Shown: positions 24,046-37,379 of the stretch, piece after piece | How the letters are laid out: every line of letters starts with the position of its first letter | Numbering within the stretch: position 1 is the stretch's first letter | NCBI GenBank assembly: GCA_958298945.1 | Contig: OY282607.1 | Location: forward strand, 33,823,000 to 33,886,999 | Direction of reading: 5' to 3' | DNA: 64,000 nt | DNA from: Atherix ibis | Lineage: Eukaryota; Arthropoda; Insecta; Diptera; Athericidae | Translations under genes and position numbers: made by a program | The notes under the pieces: model-generated | Databases searched by the model: none | What the model was told of the DNA's origin: nothing | Seen by the model: the letters and a program-made list of their open reading frames with translations, nothing else

Positions 24046-24902
24046 ATGGTACAGTGTTTGATAGACCAAAGCCTGGTTAGTGGTCTTAGAATCGGGCTCT
24101 CAAAAAGTGAAAATCTGGGAATGTCATAGACCAAAACTGTGTGGAAGTATAGCTGAAAGTCTGGCCACCATAAGAGATCGCGCACAAGAATTGAATCTTC
24201 TTTAAACCGTTGTGTGGAATATTTTGTATAAGGATTTGTAATTATACACGTACATAATTCAGTTGATACAGTAATTCTTGGCCTCAAGATCATATGGAGC
24301 GAAAACCTTCCGGAGCTCCATAGACAAGACCTTGATTTTTATACATGAAATTGATTGTGATTGAGGAAGCCTCTTTTAGGAACGTTAGAATTCAGAAGCA
24401 ATTCAATAAGAACTTTGTGATGCAGTATTGACCAGAAGTGTCAACGGTTCGTATTTCTTTCAGGATGCTGCTGACTATGATGTTACGATGACTGATGAGT
24501 AAAATAGACAGATAATGCAGAAGAATGTGATTCCAACAGGATTACGCCTTGTGACACGCTGCTCGCGCTCAAGTGAAAAGTATGGGACCGATGTGTCCTG
24601 AGCGAATTATGCCCAAAAGTGGAAAAATCTTTCCAGATTAAACCGCTCTTGATTTCTTCCTGTGGGGATACATAAAAGGTGACAATTGAACAACTTAAAG
24701 AAATTAATAAAGTTAATCCGGAAATATTTGTAAGCGTGTTGAAAACTGCCATCAATAACACAGATATTTGCTACAAGGACAGAAGTGACTTTTTTTTGCT
24801 ACAAGGACAGAAGTTCTATATGTTAACATACATAATTTCTTAATCTAGATAAACAATTTTTTTTAACAAATCAATTAAAGAAATTATTTTAAAAACACCC
24901 TG
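24046..24902 (+). mobile_element. 'cagggtg'-ended Tc1/mariner relic (element E)
   Basis: The 3' end at 24902 is followed by TA and, read inward, begins cagggtgtttttaaaataat. On the plus strand 24149-24260 reads IAESLATIRDRAQELNLL, a stop, then TVVWNILYKDL and LYTYIIQL, matching the helix-turn-helix end of this transposase group (usual SIR.R.QELGLS...WRILHKDL.L..YK.QL). At 24451-24500 FFQDAADYDVTMTDE follows the FF.D..G.AVTV.G block. At 24645-24680 LDFFLWGYIK keeps the third catalytic aspartate, and INKVNPEIFVSVLKTAINN fits the tail. The middle is largely deleted, including the second aspartate. Stops and frame changes throughout. The left end is not found; cagtgtttgatag at 24047 is a weak candidate. 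Confidence 0.72.
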
Positions 24903-26435
24903 TATACTCTTTAACCATGTTATTTTACTATAGTCAAGTGCATTGAGAAAAACAATTTGAAGAAAAAAAATAAACACTAAACTGCAAAAATCTATAATTA
25001 ATTAAATTATACGTAATTGTATAAACAACCGCACTACCCCTTAATTCACTGAACACACATGCCATACCATCATCCATTTACAGGTACTATTTTCATCATT
25101 AATTATTAATTAAATGCGAGTAATTGCTTGTGCAGCACATTATTTTTTTGTTTATCCAACTTGCTTTCAACCCCCAAAATATTCTTTTAGACGTTCATGT
25201 GCTCGCCTTTGTTGTGTTTGGAAAATTTATATTTCCCCATATAGAAAGATAAATTGTGGATTTTCCCTAATTTATGGTGCATTTTCCAAACAAAAACAAT
25301 ACGAACGTGAACAGCGAAAAACAAAGCACATAATTTCACCATCTGACTTTGTACAATTTTTCAGTAATTTTCACCTCGTGATTTATGTGGGCAAAAGAAG
25401 ACCATTCACCACAGATCGTCTCTTTCAATGTGCTTGTAATGACATTGTGGAATGTGTTTGTGGAAGCAGATATAAATTTTTTAATCAAATGTGAGCTTTT
25501 CAGCTATCAAGCCACATAATTTTATTATTATTTTCCATTGAAATAGTAATAAAAAAAATGAGAATAAAATGCTGTTACTAACTTTATATTTATTTAGGTT
25601 TTATTGCTGCTCTTTTTTTTATAGCACATCCCGTGTGTCATATATTATAGTACCTATCCGCGAGTATGTGAAATGTTTATCTTCTTGTACATTAAAAGTA
25701 TTTTTAAGAGTCGAAATATTTTATTATGTTTTTACTAACAAACGATATTCAGCTACTAACAAAAACTGAATAAATATTTTGAATGAATGCTATACAAATC
25801 AATTTAGAATAGTTTGAAAGCTACATATTTTCTATGAAAAAATATTTATGTGGCGGTTTTTATGAACAAAGATAAATTATTTGAGGTGACAGAGTTTCTG
25901 CCATAATATTTAAATTTGTTTGTAGAATTTTTTATAATTCATTCCGCTTGCTTTTGTACTGAAATGTTTAATGCGACGAATCTAGAACCGTACTTAGCTA
26001 TTTTTTAGTATTTCTTATTTATTAAATTATTAACTTACACTACAGAGAAACATTATTTCTAATTTTTTGAAGAAGAAAAATTATTTTTTTCATAATTTGG
26101 AATTCTTTATTTGTGTCCTACGTAATAATTACCTAAAAAAAACATATTAAATACTAGCTAAAGTCCGGCATACGTTGGTACGCCACTCAGAGAGAGAAAT
26201 TCTGTAAATATTATTTTATTAAAGTGCTTTAGAATGCACGATATTTTTAATTTTTTTGTTTTTTCTGAAAAAATGACTAATTTTTTGGGCTGTACAACTC
26301 TAGATCATGTAACATATAATTTACCATGTGACAAGCAAGGATTTTTTAGATTTATTCTACACACTTGAAAAGATTGTCCTTGCGATTGAAAAAGAACTGA
26401 ATTCGTTTGAAATCACATTTCAGTCGAAAGGGATT
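24903..26435. other. AT-rich stretch with one unsupported 126-codon frame
   Basis: The plus-strand frame 25114-25494 (126 codons, Cys-rich near both ends) is the longest here. It lacks any motif I recognise, and I see no codon bias or splice context that would support it as a gene. The rest is low-complexity AT-rich DNA. Confidence 0.4.
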
Positions 26436-26439
26436 GAAC

Positions 26440-27130
26440 AGTCCATGAACTTCTAGGGCTAAAACATAAATTCTCGAGTGATGTAATATATGCTCAATCA
26501 TGTTAGACGAACACCTTTCCCACGATCGAGCATGTTCGAGATGAACAAAATAAAGCGATCTGCTTAAACGGCGTCATCACCTCAAATTGTAGACGCTCGA
26601 TCATTTTAGGCAACAAGCTCAAATTTTCATTCGAGCTACATGTTTGAGCGCAAATATTATTGTAATTTTGACATTTCACAGTGTGATTTGTGTGAAGAAC
26701 GTTTGTGAATTAAAAATCATTTGTTTGTTTTGTATTTTGGTTTGCCGGTCACAAAATGTTACAAAATATATTGTTTAACGACATTGGCGTATCTTGTTTG
26801 GCGATTAACGACGAGACCAGTTCCAACAAGGGATCGAAATAATCCCTTCGCCGAGACACCGTCGCCAAGACGGTAAAAATTCCAATACAATTTCTGCTCG
26901 AAGTGATTACCGCTGTAAAGTTCCGACAGTAACTTTCCTGTTCTTACCACGCTTTCTCTTCGTTGTCATTGCCTCAGCTCGAACATTTTTATTTCTTCGA
27001 AATAAAAATGTTCGAGCTGAGGCAATAATTCGTCCATTGCTCGAATTGTGCAATCGATGTTAAGGAATTCGTCCAATTGTACGAATTTAAGACGCATATT
27101 TGGCTCGAATAATTGAAGTATTTTTCGAAT
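26440..27130 (+). repeat. Dispersed 'gctcgaac' repeat, copy 3, with a long hairpin
   Basis: Same orientation as copy 2 (9870-10860) and sharing its words in order, including catgttcgaga, cctcaaattgtagacgctc, cattttaggcaac and atttctgctcgaagtga. Its right part (27020-27115) matches copy 1 in reverse. It contains a perfect inverted repeat with 28 bp arms (26968-27026). No coding frame is recognisable. The three copies differ in length and rearrangement, which suggests an old non-autonomous family. Confidence 0.65.
26968..27026. repeat. Perfect 28 bp inverted repeat, 3-base loop
   Basis: Left arm 26968-26995 (starts attgcctcagctcgaaca) and right arm 26999-27026 are exact reverse complements, separated by ttc. 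Exact identity in otherwise decayed DNA implies recent formation or gene conversion between the arms. Confidence 0.97.
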
Positions 27131-29449
27131 GGTCCATTCGTATCATATAGGAAAAAGAATTATCTGACCTATTTTTGTAAAGTCTACATGAAAAAAAAAT
27201 CCAAAACAAAATTAAAAAAAATACTAATAAAACTCCCATTTAAAATGTCATAATGTACAATTCAAAAATATACTGACCTGTTTTCCATAGCAAATACTTC
27301 AACAAATTCAGAGAAATATTTTTTTAACTTTTTCCATATAAAAAAATTTGTTTGTTTGCTAAAATAATTAAAAATTTGGAATGTTTTCGAAAAAAGAATT
27401 TTTGTGCAATATTTTCAAAGCTGATTATCAATTAAATTGTCATTTAATTCATGCCGGTACTCATGAAAGAGATTTTCTAATTAAGTCAGTACACTTTCGG
27501 GTAAAAGACACAATGTCGATTGTCAGAATATTTTTTCCAAAATAAGTTTTAATGAAATTCTCTTCCTTTTTAATTAAAATACAAAAGAAAAATAATTGGA
27601 ATAATGAATATTCTGATGCATATGGCTTTGGTTTATTTAATTAATTTCTTGTGCATTTATTAGTTCTTTTAATCTTTTAGTCATTCAATGGATCCTTTAA
27701 AAATTAAACCTACTCTTAAATGATGTCATTGTTGTTTGCCATAAGATATTAAGAAATTTATAATCAAATGAATATGAAAATTTCCCATTTTTTTAAATAT
27801 TCCAAATGTACAAAAGCTTTGCAAATATTTATTATGAAAAATTACGCGTGTACAAGAAAATACGGAGAAATTTCTACCAGAAATACACAACGGGGAGACT
27901 ATAGACTATTTAGTTTTCATTAACTTCAAGATTATTTGACTTTAATTTATATCAGTACAAAATAAATTTAATATCAATTTGGGATTTATATTGTAGGCTT
28001 GGGATATGTTATGAAACCGTTATATTTAAATAAAGAAATTGTTTTCAATAAAAATATCCTTTATTTTGCAATTTAAAATTTTTTATTTTTGCTTATATGT
28101 GCACATACTTATATATATGATAAAAGAATTAAAAACACAACAGAGAAAATTTATATTCTTACAGGAATGCCAATAATAAAATGTTCATTTGAAATTTTTT
28201 CCATTTTGAACAAGAAGATTAAGAAAAACAAATTGACCTTAGTATAGTATCTAGATTAGAATATAAAATATTCACCATTGAGCCAAATAAGCTTAGTGAA
28301 TAATCTTTAAAATAGAAAAATCGATAAATCGGTGCTTCTATTACATATAAACTCAATAACAATTTTATTTAGATTAGATATAGAAATAGCTCTGTTTAAG
28401 CTTACCTAAATTCAAATAGAAGCGACTATTAGATTACTCGAATAATCATAAAATACCTGAGGGTTCATAGTAGGTGTATTCGTATAGCATTGTGGTGTCT
28501 AGGCTTTAATGATGCGCGCCAAGAGGAACCTCAGGAAATGCACTAGTAACTACAATTTTTTTTTTCTGTATTTGTACTGGTTAATCTTGCAAAAGAGATA
28601 AGAAAATACTATTAACAGCATATCCTTTTTCACAACACAAAGTATGGTAACACAATTTGCCAAAGGAATTACTTTCGACTAGTTTGGTTAGAAAGGGAAA
28701 ATTCTATTTTTACAATGACATAAATTCAGAATATGGTATCCTGGTTTGAGTATTAACAGGATCATTTCTATCATTTCTAAAATATTAATAAAATAAAAGT
28801 TTTGTGTTTTTGTCTTCAAAAGTATAGAATTTCATTGCCAGGTAATTGTTTTCATTCTCCAAGTAACTATCAAATAACGTAAATTTTGGTTCTAGTTATT
28901 TGCCGAAAAACTGTTCCACCAAAAAAGTCCTAATCCGCATTTGTATATCTTCCAAAAAATAAGTTTTTAGCTTTAATAATTTGTAAATATTATTTGCTAA
29001 TTGGTTGGAAATAATTTTTCAAATTATAGTCGAAAACTCAATTTAATTTTATTTTTTATCAACCTTTTTTTTGTATGTTATGATCATTATGATTTTATAT
29101 TTTCTTTTGTTTTAATAGTAGTTAGTTTTATAATCATACCCATAATTGAATAAGATTATCTATTTTTCTATGTAGCATTAAATATCAATTTATTAGGAAA
29201 ATTCAAAAAGATATACTAATGTACGTATCTTGACGTAATCTACTTAAGTTTAAATAATTCAATAAATTATTTAGATTAAATTATTTTTTTTTAAATTTGG
29301 ATTCAAAAATAATAAAAGTAATTATTAAATAAATAAAAATAATTGGGTATCCTTGATAATTTGTTCGCGCTCCTAACTCTTTTGCAGGAAAACTTCATTT
29401 CATCTGTTTGGCCTTAATTCACGTTAAATTAACTAATTTTTCTAAACTG
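27131..29449. other. AT-rich intergenic stretch, nothing recognised
   Basis: Low-complexity AT-rich DNA. No open frame above 60 codons and no repeat noticed. Confidence 0.5.
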
Positions 29450-30270
29450 TTTTTGATGTATAATTTTTTTTATAGTTTTTAATACGCTATACTGCAATTT
29501 TAAATTTGTGAATAAGGATGTGAAAAACTGGCCTTAAACAAAAATTTGTTATGCAAATATTTTCAAAATTTTGAGATTAAAGATCAGAAAGTCAATGCTG
29601 GTAGCACTAATCGTTTTGAAAGTATTATCAAGCAAATTAGTAGTTTTCGGAATAAGGACAAATAAATGGGACGTAATTTTTAAGGGTTCACATTTCCTCC
29701 TTCATTCCACTCATGCGAATTTTGGAAATGGGAAGTAATTTTTAAGGGTTCACATTTCCTCCTTCGTTCCACTCATGCGACTTTTTATTAAATTATAGAA
29801 AAATCGACTTTCGTGCATTAGGCTATACAAAAATGCATTTGAACAAATATTAATTATATAAAAAATATAATTTTACTCTATACCAATAATAATAATCATC
29901 TTAAAGTTCATAGTATAACATTAAAAAATTATTTACAAGTAAACTAGAGGTAAATCGGACAGAGCATATCCATTCTCATAATTTTTTAAAAGTTCCTCAG
30001 GGTCTGAGATTTTCAGTTCTACTATTTTTTGATAAATAAAAACTAGCTTTAAACAAAAATTGAAAAAAAAATTATGCTGGCAACACTAATCGCTTAAACT
30101 ATATGAACTTACAATACAAAAACGATTCGCAATCAAACGACATCAAAATTATTAATTCTTCAACTTATATTATCGTAGATAGGGAAAAATAAATTGCCCT
30201 GGGTAGATCCTCCCCTCTAATTTCAAAAATGGGTCATAGATACAAAGTGATTGAGAATTAACCTTTCTCC
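29450..30270 (+). repeat. Degenerate AT-rich repeat cluster 1 ('atgctggtaacactaat')
   Basis: Two diverged units. The marker word is caatgctggtagcactaatcg at 29593-29613 and atgctggcaacactaatcg at 30074-30092. Each is preceded by a block like (g/a)gc(c/t)ttaaacaaaaatt, about 60 bases upstream in the first unit and about 20 in the second. The second unit continues with aaacgattcgcaatcaaacg at 30120 and a run ending gggtagatcctcccctc near 30205. Both features recur in cluster 2 at 37.4-38.7 kb. No coding capacity. Confidence 0.6.
29664..29780. repeat. 62 bp tandem duplication
   Basis: Positions 29664-29718 and 29726-29780 are nearly identical: aaatgggacgtaatttttaa in the first, aaatgggaagtaatttttaa in the second, both ending ttccactcatgcga. 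It lies inside repeat cluster 1. Confidence 0.93.
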
Positions 30271-32240
30271 TCTTCTATTCATAGTATGTTTTGGTCAGAA
30301 AAAAAACACAGAAAAACTGTTAGAAAAAAATATATTCAAATTTCAAGTGCAACAGACTAAAATACTATTAATTATTTATAAGAAAATTATCATTCAAAAA
30401 ATCATTTTCTTATTGAAAATATTAATAAAAAGAGTGTTTATTAAAGGGACATGAAAGTTTTATTTGAATAAAATACGCTAATTACAAATAGTATTAAAAA
30501 AAATAATATGATTAGAGAGAAAAATTCCCTTTTAGTAAATAAAATTGAATTTACAATTTATTAACATAGAAAAAATATTCCTACGTACATGAACAAATAT
30601 TCATTCATACTTACACCTGTTTGTATATTTATTATTCTCATTTTTTTGTTTTGTTGGTTTTTTGGTGCTAATTTTACGAGTTTGTGTTTATTTACAGACA
30701 GTAAACTCTTGTTATGTTACGTTATTTATTAACAATGTTGAAAAGAAATTCACATTAAGAGAAAAGTTTCAGAAATTCACCGAAATAATTTCATTCAAAA
30801 AGACGACCGGTGGTACGTATGTTAAGGCTATAAATTCAATTTAATTACTTTTGCATAATACTTTCAGTTTTGTTTTTGCTAAAATTTTTATTATACCATC
30901 AAACAGTTTCCATTCAATAATTATTTAAAATTTAGTGTGCTACTGATAGTGGGTAGAAAGAATCCATAATGCCTTTCTTTGCATGGTACAAACTTGTCGA
31001 AATATTTTCATTACAATGTATTGATAGTTGACAGTTCCAAAAAAATTTTGGAAAATTTCTAAAATAGAAAATTTGCTCATTTTACAACATAAATTTAGAA
31101 AATTTACTCATTTATTAATTGTATACTTTGTCATAAAATTGCAATAATTATATTTACATTAAATATTAAATGTTCATATCGAATTTAAAATGTTTCTGAG
31201 TAAAAAATCTCTTTCAAAAGATTCAAAAATTTCCTGCATTTTTACATCCATAAATTTTCTTAAAAATGTACAAAGTTTATTAAGAATATTTTTGATTTCA
31301 AATATAGAAATTTTAATAATTGTCTTCCAATATTTGATACTAGAAAATATGTATGCCCATGAAAAAACATTCTATTTTAATAAAGTACAAATTCGTATCT
31401 TCAACAAGTTTAAATTAATATTTTTAAAACTTTGTAATAATTATGGTAATTTTTGCATATTGTAATAATTGCAAAATTCAATAAAAACAATAATAAAACC
31501 TAAAACTTTTAGCAATTATAGCTGAATTTTCTTAGAAAACTCTCCCCAAATTCTTATATTTTTATTATAGCCTATAAAATATAGATGGCCATAACGATAA
31601 GCAAATTATATATATAACTAATTTTGTAATTTTGTAACAATTTAAAATAGACTAAATAAAATTCAGCTATTTTGAAAGCTAGTTTTATGTATACAGAATA
31701 TTTAGTTAGTGGAATCTTTACGGTTCCGTTCAATTTTCGCTACTTATTTTTACGTTTCATTAACTTTTCTCTTCACTCCAAAGTAGAATAAATAAAATTT
31801 AATAATTTTGGAAACTGTCGTCTTGGTTTTGATGTTAAAAAATGAAAACTTCTCTACTAAAAATTAAAGTAAATGAAATTTCAAAAATATTCATGGCTAT
31901 TTGTTCCAAATTTATTTATTTTCGAAACAATTTTATTAGCCATTTTTTTGCTAAGTTTTGTTTTAAAGTGTACAATTCTATTGTTATTTAAATTTTCCAC
32001 TCAAACACTATTCTTTGATAAAAAAATGGAATTGAGCAAAATCGGTGACTGTAACCTAAAAAGTAATTTACACAAAAAAATATTTTTCTACAAAAGAAGA
32101 TAAAAATACACAAATAAATTACAGACATTTCAACAGATGTTTTTGTATTGTAGTACGAGAAAATTATTGTTTATCCCAAAAAATAAATTTATAAAATTTC
32201 CACTTATTCTTTGGAGTTGAATAATTTTCAAGCTATGAAA
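30271..32240. other. AT-rich intergenic stretch, nothing recognised
   Basis: Several 60-91 codon low-complexity frames (30251-30454, 31190-31465, 31873-32103, all plus strand) rich in Lys, Phe, Ile and Leu, as expected from AT-rich DNA by chance. No known motif. Confidence 0.5.
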
Positions 32241-32243
32241 CTA

Positions 32244-32940
32244 CGAGATATGGCAGAAAAGTAATGAAACTGACATCACTGAGAGCAATTTGGCAATATG
32301 GTATTCTAAGCTTTCCTTACTCATAACTTGTACGTAAGTCCTTCGTAATCGTTTGATTTAAACTTCAACCTTACTCGGTAACTACACAACCCTATAGAGT
32401 ATGAGAAGTGAAGTTGTGACCCTTTTTTAGAGCCCAGAAGCAGTGAAATACGAACCTCGATAAGAAAGGTCATCATCATCGAAACATGGTGAAAGCCTGT
32501 AAAGTTTTCAAGGAATATTTTTAAAAGAAATTCTTCTTTTCTACAGCTTCCTTAGAAGATTTCCCCATACCCACGTACAAAACAAACAAAAACTATTTGT
32601 CACAAGGCCATCTTCTTCAGCGAGTTTTTGTCGGCAAAAAAGATAATTTAGTTACCCAGCTTCCTGTTTACCTAATCTAAGTTCGTGCCTAATAAATATT
32701 TTTTATTTTCTAAGGTCAAAGGACTTTAACATCTAAAGAAGTGTAACCGAGGAGCTGAAGGCGATTCCAGTTAACGCCTTTGAACACTGCTACAACTAGT
32801 AAAAAACAACGCCTCTCCGCTTTTCAAGTGGAACTACTTTAAAGAAAATAATTTTGATGTATAAAATAAAAGAAAATCAATATTCTTATTTTGCTGTCAC
32901 AGGTCGTATTATGTGTTGGCTATACAACAGAGTAAATAAA
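32244..32940 (+). pseudogene. Mariner relic M3 (irritans-like), internally deleted
   Basis: The left end follows TA at 32242-32243 and begins cgagatatggcagaaaagta, a mariner-type terminus. The coding part is recognisable only near its 3' end. At 32682-32717 the plus strand reads FVPNKYFLFSKV, where related proteins have VPNDYFLFPKLK, so the third aspartate is changed to Lys. At 32749-32793, after a frame change, it reads EELKAIPVNAFEHCY, the conserved C-terminal stretch, followed by a degraded YFKENNFDV end at about 32838-32865. The N-terminal and first two catalytic motifs are absent. The right terminus is not clearly identified. Inactive; one of several distinct mariner lineages in the window. 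Confidence 0.7.
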
Positions 32941-35900
32941 ATCTGACCAGTTTTATTTGACCAAAAATAGTATAATTATTTCTGTAATTTTTTTTTCTCA
33001 TTAAAATTTTTCAATGTCCACAATATTATACTGTACAGTTCATTTAACCCCACCCACCCTCGCCAAATTGAAAGCTTTTTTTTTAACTTACCATCAAATT
33101 TAAAATTGCTTATGAAGACATAAAGCTTGAAAATATGGTTGTGATCCACATTTAAGCATAAATAATTATAAATACTAGCCCAAGTAAAATTCAGCAATTT
33201 CGGGACGAACATATGCGTCTTATATGCAGATAGTCTTGAGTTTGAATTCAGCTAACAAAATAATCTGAGTATGGCTTAGTTGTTGTTTGCAATCATTACA
33301 GTGTTATTTGTAATGGTCATAAAATTGAATTCAGATATAAATCAGTCACTGCTGCCTTGTTTACTGAAAGATCCGAAGTTAATTCAGCCTCCACAAAATA
33401 CATCTAATAAAAACTCAAGCGATTAGAAGGAACTGTCACTCTCGAATATAAAAATATAAAATAATTATTTTTTTTATAAAAATTTTCTTATATAAATTAT
33501 AATAGAAAAAATTTAGAGCTAATTCTGAACTTTTTTAAGGTTCAGCTAAATTGATTAACTATAAAAGTACTATGAAAGAAAAATATTTTACACTTAAAAT
33601 AAAATTTTTAGAAAATTTTATTCTATGAAAGAGATAATTTATATACTTATGTTGATGCATATTTGATATATCTGTCATTAAAGTAAATAGAGTAAATAGA
33701 TAACAATTTTAGATACTCTTTCTGAATTATTGTTTATCAGTTAGCATGGTCAAAAGATATTTTGGTTTATTGCAATTGTTTCTACATATGGGCACGTACA
33801 ATCATAATTTCGAACTGTTTTGTTTGATTAGTGATTCAATTAAAATTATCTACTTATTTTCAACTGGAGAGACAAATCCAAACTCAACAAAGTAAGTATA
33901 TCTGCATGTATATATTTACTCGAACAGCAAAATATCTGATATCTTTCGCAATCACCAAGATAATATCATTCAAGAAAATTATGTGTACTTTATTTATTCA
34001 GCTAATAGATAAATATCTCTAAAATACACAAATTAGATAATCATAAATATCATAAAACAAATGGCAAGTCATATCATATGAGATTCATTGATTGTTAACA
34101 AATAACAGTTTACGAATAAACGAATTGTGCTAGTACCAAGCAAACGAACATTTTTTTCACATATATTCCAAGTTCGAGTCAGTCAAATTACAATACATAA
34201 ATGTAATAATTTCCGGCAGTAAATAGTGACAATGGGCAATTGAACCCGGACAAGGTCTATGATTTTATGTTTTATTTCAATTATTCCATCACTAAAATAG
34301 GCCAGATCAGATCCCGAGTACAGTATAGAATATGCACTCAACTATTCAAAAATGTTCTGAAATTAATTTTGTAAATATAATCAGTATTATATCATTGAAA
34401 CGGGAAATTGAAGTAATAAACTTACTATTGAATTGGTCACATTACATTTGATTAATCCATGTGAGATGCACCATTTCATCAATCGAATGCATTCACATTT
34501 AGGCGACACTTAACCTCTTATTGGTTATAATTTATTTATTTATTTATTTTTTTCTGAATACAATTAAAATTCACTTTTAGAAAAGGAAAAAAGTAATATT
34601 AAATAAATAAAATTAGCATAAACTATTTGAACGATTCAATTACGATTTTGAATAGTCTCCAAATTGGAATGGAATCTCTTCATTGAACTGCATTAGTGAA
34701 CTTTAGCCACAAATAAATTTCTTTTACTATTCATAATGTACACGAAGCGCACAAACGCACTCCAATTCACTCTCTTTCGTTTCAATTCTATTACATATCA
34801 TATACACAAATATGATGCACACATTATTAATATTCAAATAATATTAAATTATATTTAGTTGACAATTTGTTAAAAAATTGCACTCATTAAATATGGTGGT
34901 CGTCTTTGTGAAGATCCATAGTATTCATGTTCGTCGTCTTTGGATCTTCTTAGTTCATTCAAATTGGAATGATCATTTTTATTGTTGCTATTATTATTCT
35001 GTGTAGCTTTTGTGATAATAAATATATGGCTGTCTGTTAGCTGATTAATCTAAATGGTATTCAAAAGCGACGAATTCAAATGTTTCACAACTAAAAGAAT
35101 ATTAAGATCATAACTTCCTGAGCATCGGATTAATATCATAAGCACAAAAAATTGGAATGCAAATACGGAGCAAGTGAATATTTTTTGATGAGCTTTTATT
35201 TCTGGAGTTTTATATTGTATATATAAAAAAAACCCTACACGTTTGCAATTTATTCCCTTTGAGGCGCTTTTCAAACTGAATATTCAAATATATTTTAAAT
35301 CTAAATACAGTAGCACTTCAGGTGGAATATAAAACGTTCAAAGGTGAATTTTCGAGACAGAAATAATGAAAAAAAAAATTTCAATCAACACTACTACTAC
35401 CACCCACTCACAGTAGCAACAATTCGAATTGAATACAAAAACTGTTCACTTCTATCGTCACCGAAAGTCCGACGTTGTCGTAGCGGAACCGACCTGACAA
35501 AACTACGACAGCTTTTAAACTAACTTGAGCTGAATTTTGAACCCACGTTGCTACTGTCCATGTCCACATATTCAGCACGTCACTTCTCCCACCCACTTCG
35601 TTAGAGATTTGCTCAAAATTTTCTTGATATTTTTAAATAAGGTTAAAAACGGATTTTTTTGTATTTTCTTTTTGCAATTTTATACTTTTTTTCTCATATG
35701 TACATGTGTACACATGTTAATTAACTATAAAATATCAATTTTATATATATGAAATAATTGAGCATACTGAGCTACATTTTCATCAGTGTGAGTGAAAAAG
35801 AATTCTGCACTGCTAACATGGGGATGATAATGCATCAAATACTTGGGGAATTATAGGACATGCGCGCGAATAAGTTTACTGTCAGTACGAGTATCAATGG

Positions 35901-37370
35901 ACTTTATGCATCGAAAATTTAATAAGTAAAAGGGATGGGAACTGCACCCTTTTACCATCCTCTAATACGATTACATGTACATGTACCTGAACTCATACAT
36001 GCTATGTTCGTCAGTACTTGGATGCACATACAACAATAACAGGAATAGGGTGCGTTTATTCAGATATGCTTAAAATCGCTTATGGATAAAAATACTAAGG
36101 GATGCTACAATATTTCTGTTTAGAGTATGGGCTGTTGCGACCCGAAAACACCAACAATTTTACAACAACAAAAAAATGTAATATTGTAAAATACTGTTGA
36201 GAAGGGAACATTTTATCGATTTTCTCATCGATATCCTCTTTTCTATTATGTAGTTTTGTGGCTATGTGTGCATTTCGTCGAATATGGTAGCTGAAAATAG
36301 CATACGACTAAATTTGGCAAGATGCACCGATAAGGGATGAATGGATATGGTAAATACGAGCGTGATAACACACAAAAACAAGATGATTATTTTCATAATC
36401 AAATGTTTGGTAAAACTGGTCTCATCGTTAGTTCGTCATAATCATATCCACCCAAATGATGTTCCCATATTCTCCTCGTCATTCAATCAAATTAAATGCG
36501 ATGATAATTTACTTGCCACAAATTTTCGGTGGCTTTATCTTTCTGCACATACAAATGAGGATTTTGCTAAATTATATTTGTTTTCCCTATTACAGTACTT
36601 TTTAATCCTTTTCGTACAACATTTCACCAGTACTCGAACAGAAGACTTTCTATGATAGATGATATTAAATAAGGAGTACATAAACAAATACATTCTCAAC
36701 CTTTATTTATTAATATGTATCTAAAGTCTATTTGATAGGGTGTACAAATACGAATGCATGGCTAAGTGCAATTACTTAACGTGTCATTGAAATAAATGTA
36801 AATTTTTATCGCTATACGAGTACCAATAGAAATTATTTCATGCTAACAATTTTCTACTCGTGCATGGACAAATATCTATAATGCAGCATAATATATACAT
36901 ATATATCTACGTCGGTAAATAGATATATAGGGTATTTAGCTTTTATAAGGTAAATGGAGTGGAATTTTTAAATGAAGCGTGTTTTGGTTTTTTAGATCGT
37001 TGGCCTTTAACCCCTAAGTAATGGTATCATATTTCCAAGTTGGTTCAAATTCTATCGTTCCTAATTGCATAATAACTGTTGCTGATTAAAAAGTTTCTTG
37101 GTTTTTCTTTCTCGGATAAAATGAATATTTCACGTATCAAATAATTTACTCTGTTCATATTTGTTGAGTTATAACTTATATATGCTTGCATGTATTAGTA
37201 GAATGCAAATACAAATATTTTAAGTCAAACAAATTCTCATATTGAATAATTAGACAATTTTTTTTTAATCAAATTGAATTTACGAACATGAATTCTTATA
37301 CATAAACGAGCAGCAGAATATTATAGTATTTAATAAATTCTACCGAAATAATAAAAAAAAGAACAAATGT
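32941..37370. other. AT-rich intergenic stretch, no gene supported
   Basis: Mostly low-complexity AT-rich DNA. The notable parts are the GC-richer fold-back-like island at 35400-35600 (listed separately) and a 104-codon plus-strand frame at 36341-36655 without recognisable domains. A short tttat microsatellite lies near 34530-34550. Confidence 0.45.
35410..35557. repeat. Fold-back-like island with nested inverted repeats
   Basis: Outer arms acagtagcaac (35410-35420) and gttgctactgt (35547-35557) are exact complements. Inside them tgtcgtag (35476-35483) and ctacgaca (35503-35510) form an 8 bp stem with a 19-base loop. The island is clearly GC-richer than the flanks. It could be a small MITE-like element or a structured regulatory region; I see no target-site duplication. 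Confidence 0.45.
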
Positions 37371-37379
37371 CATGTAAAA

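Noticed and set aside
25114..25494. 126-codon plus-strand open frame
   Set aside because: No recognisable motif, no supporting context, and a frame of this length is plausible by chance when many frames are examined. Kept only as a note in the intergenic entry.
36341..36655. 104-codon plus-strand open frame as a host gene
   Set aside because: No domain, signal or context; composition fits chance in AT-rich DNA.
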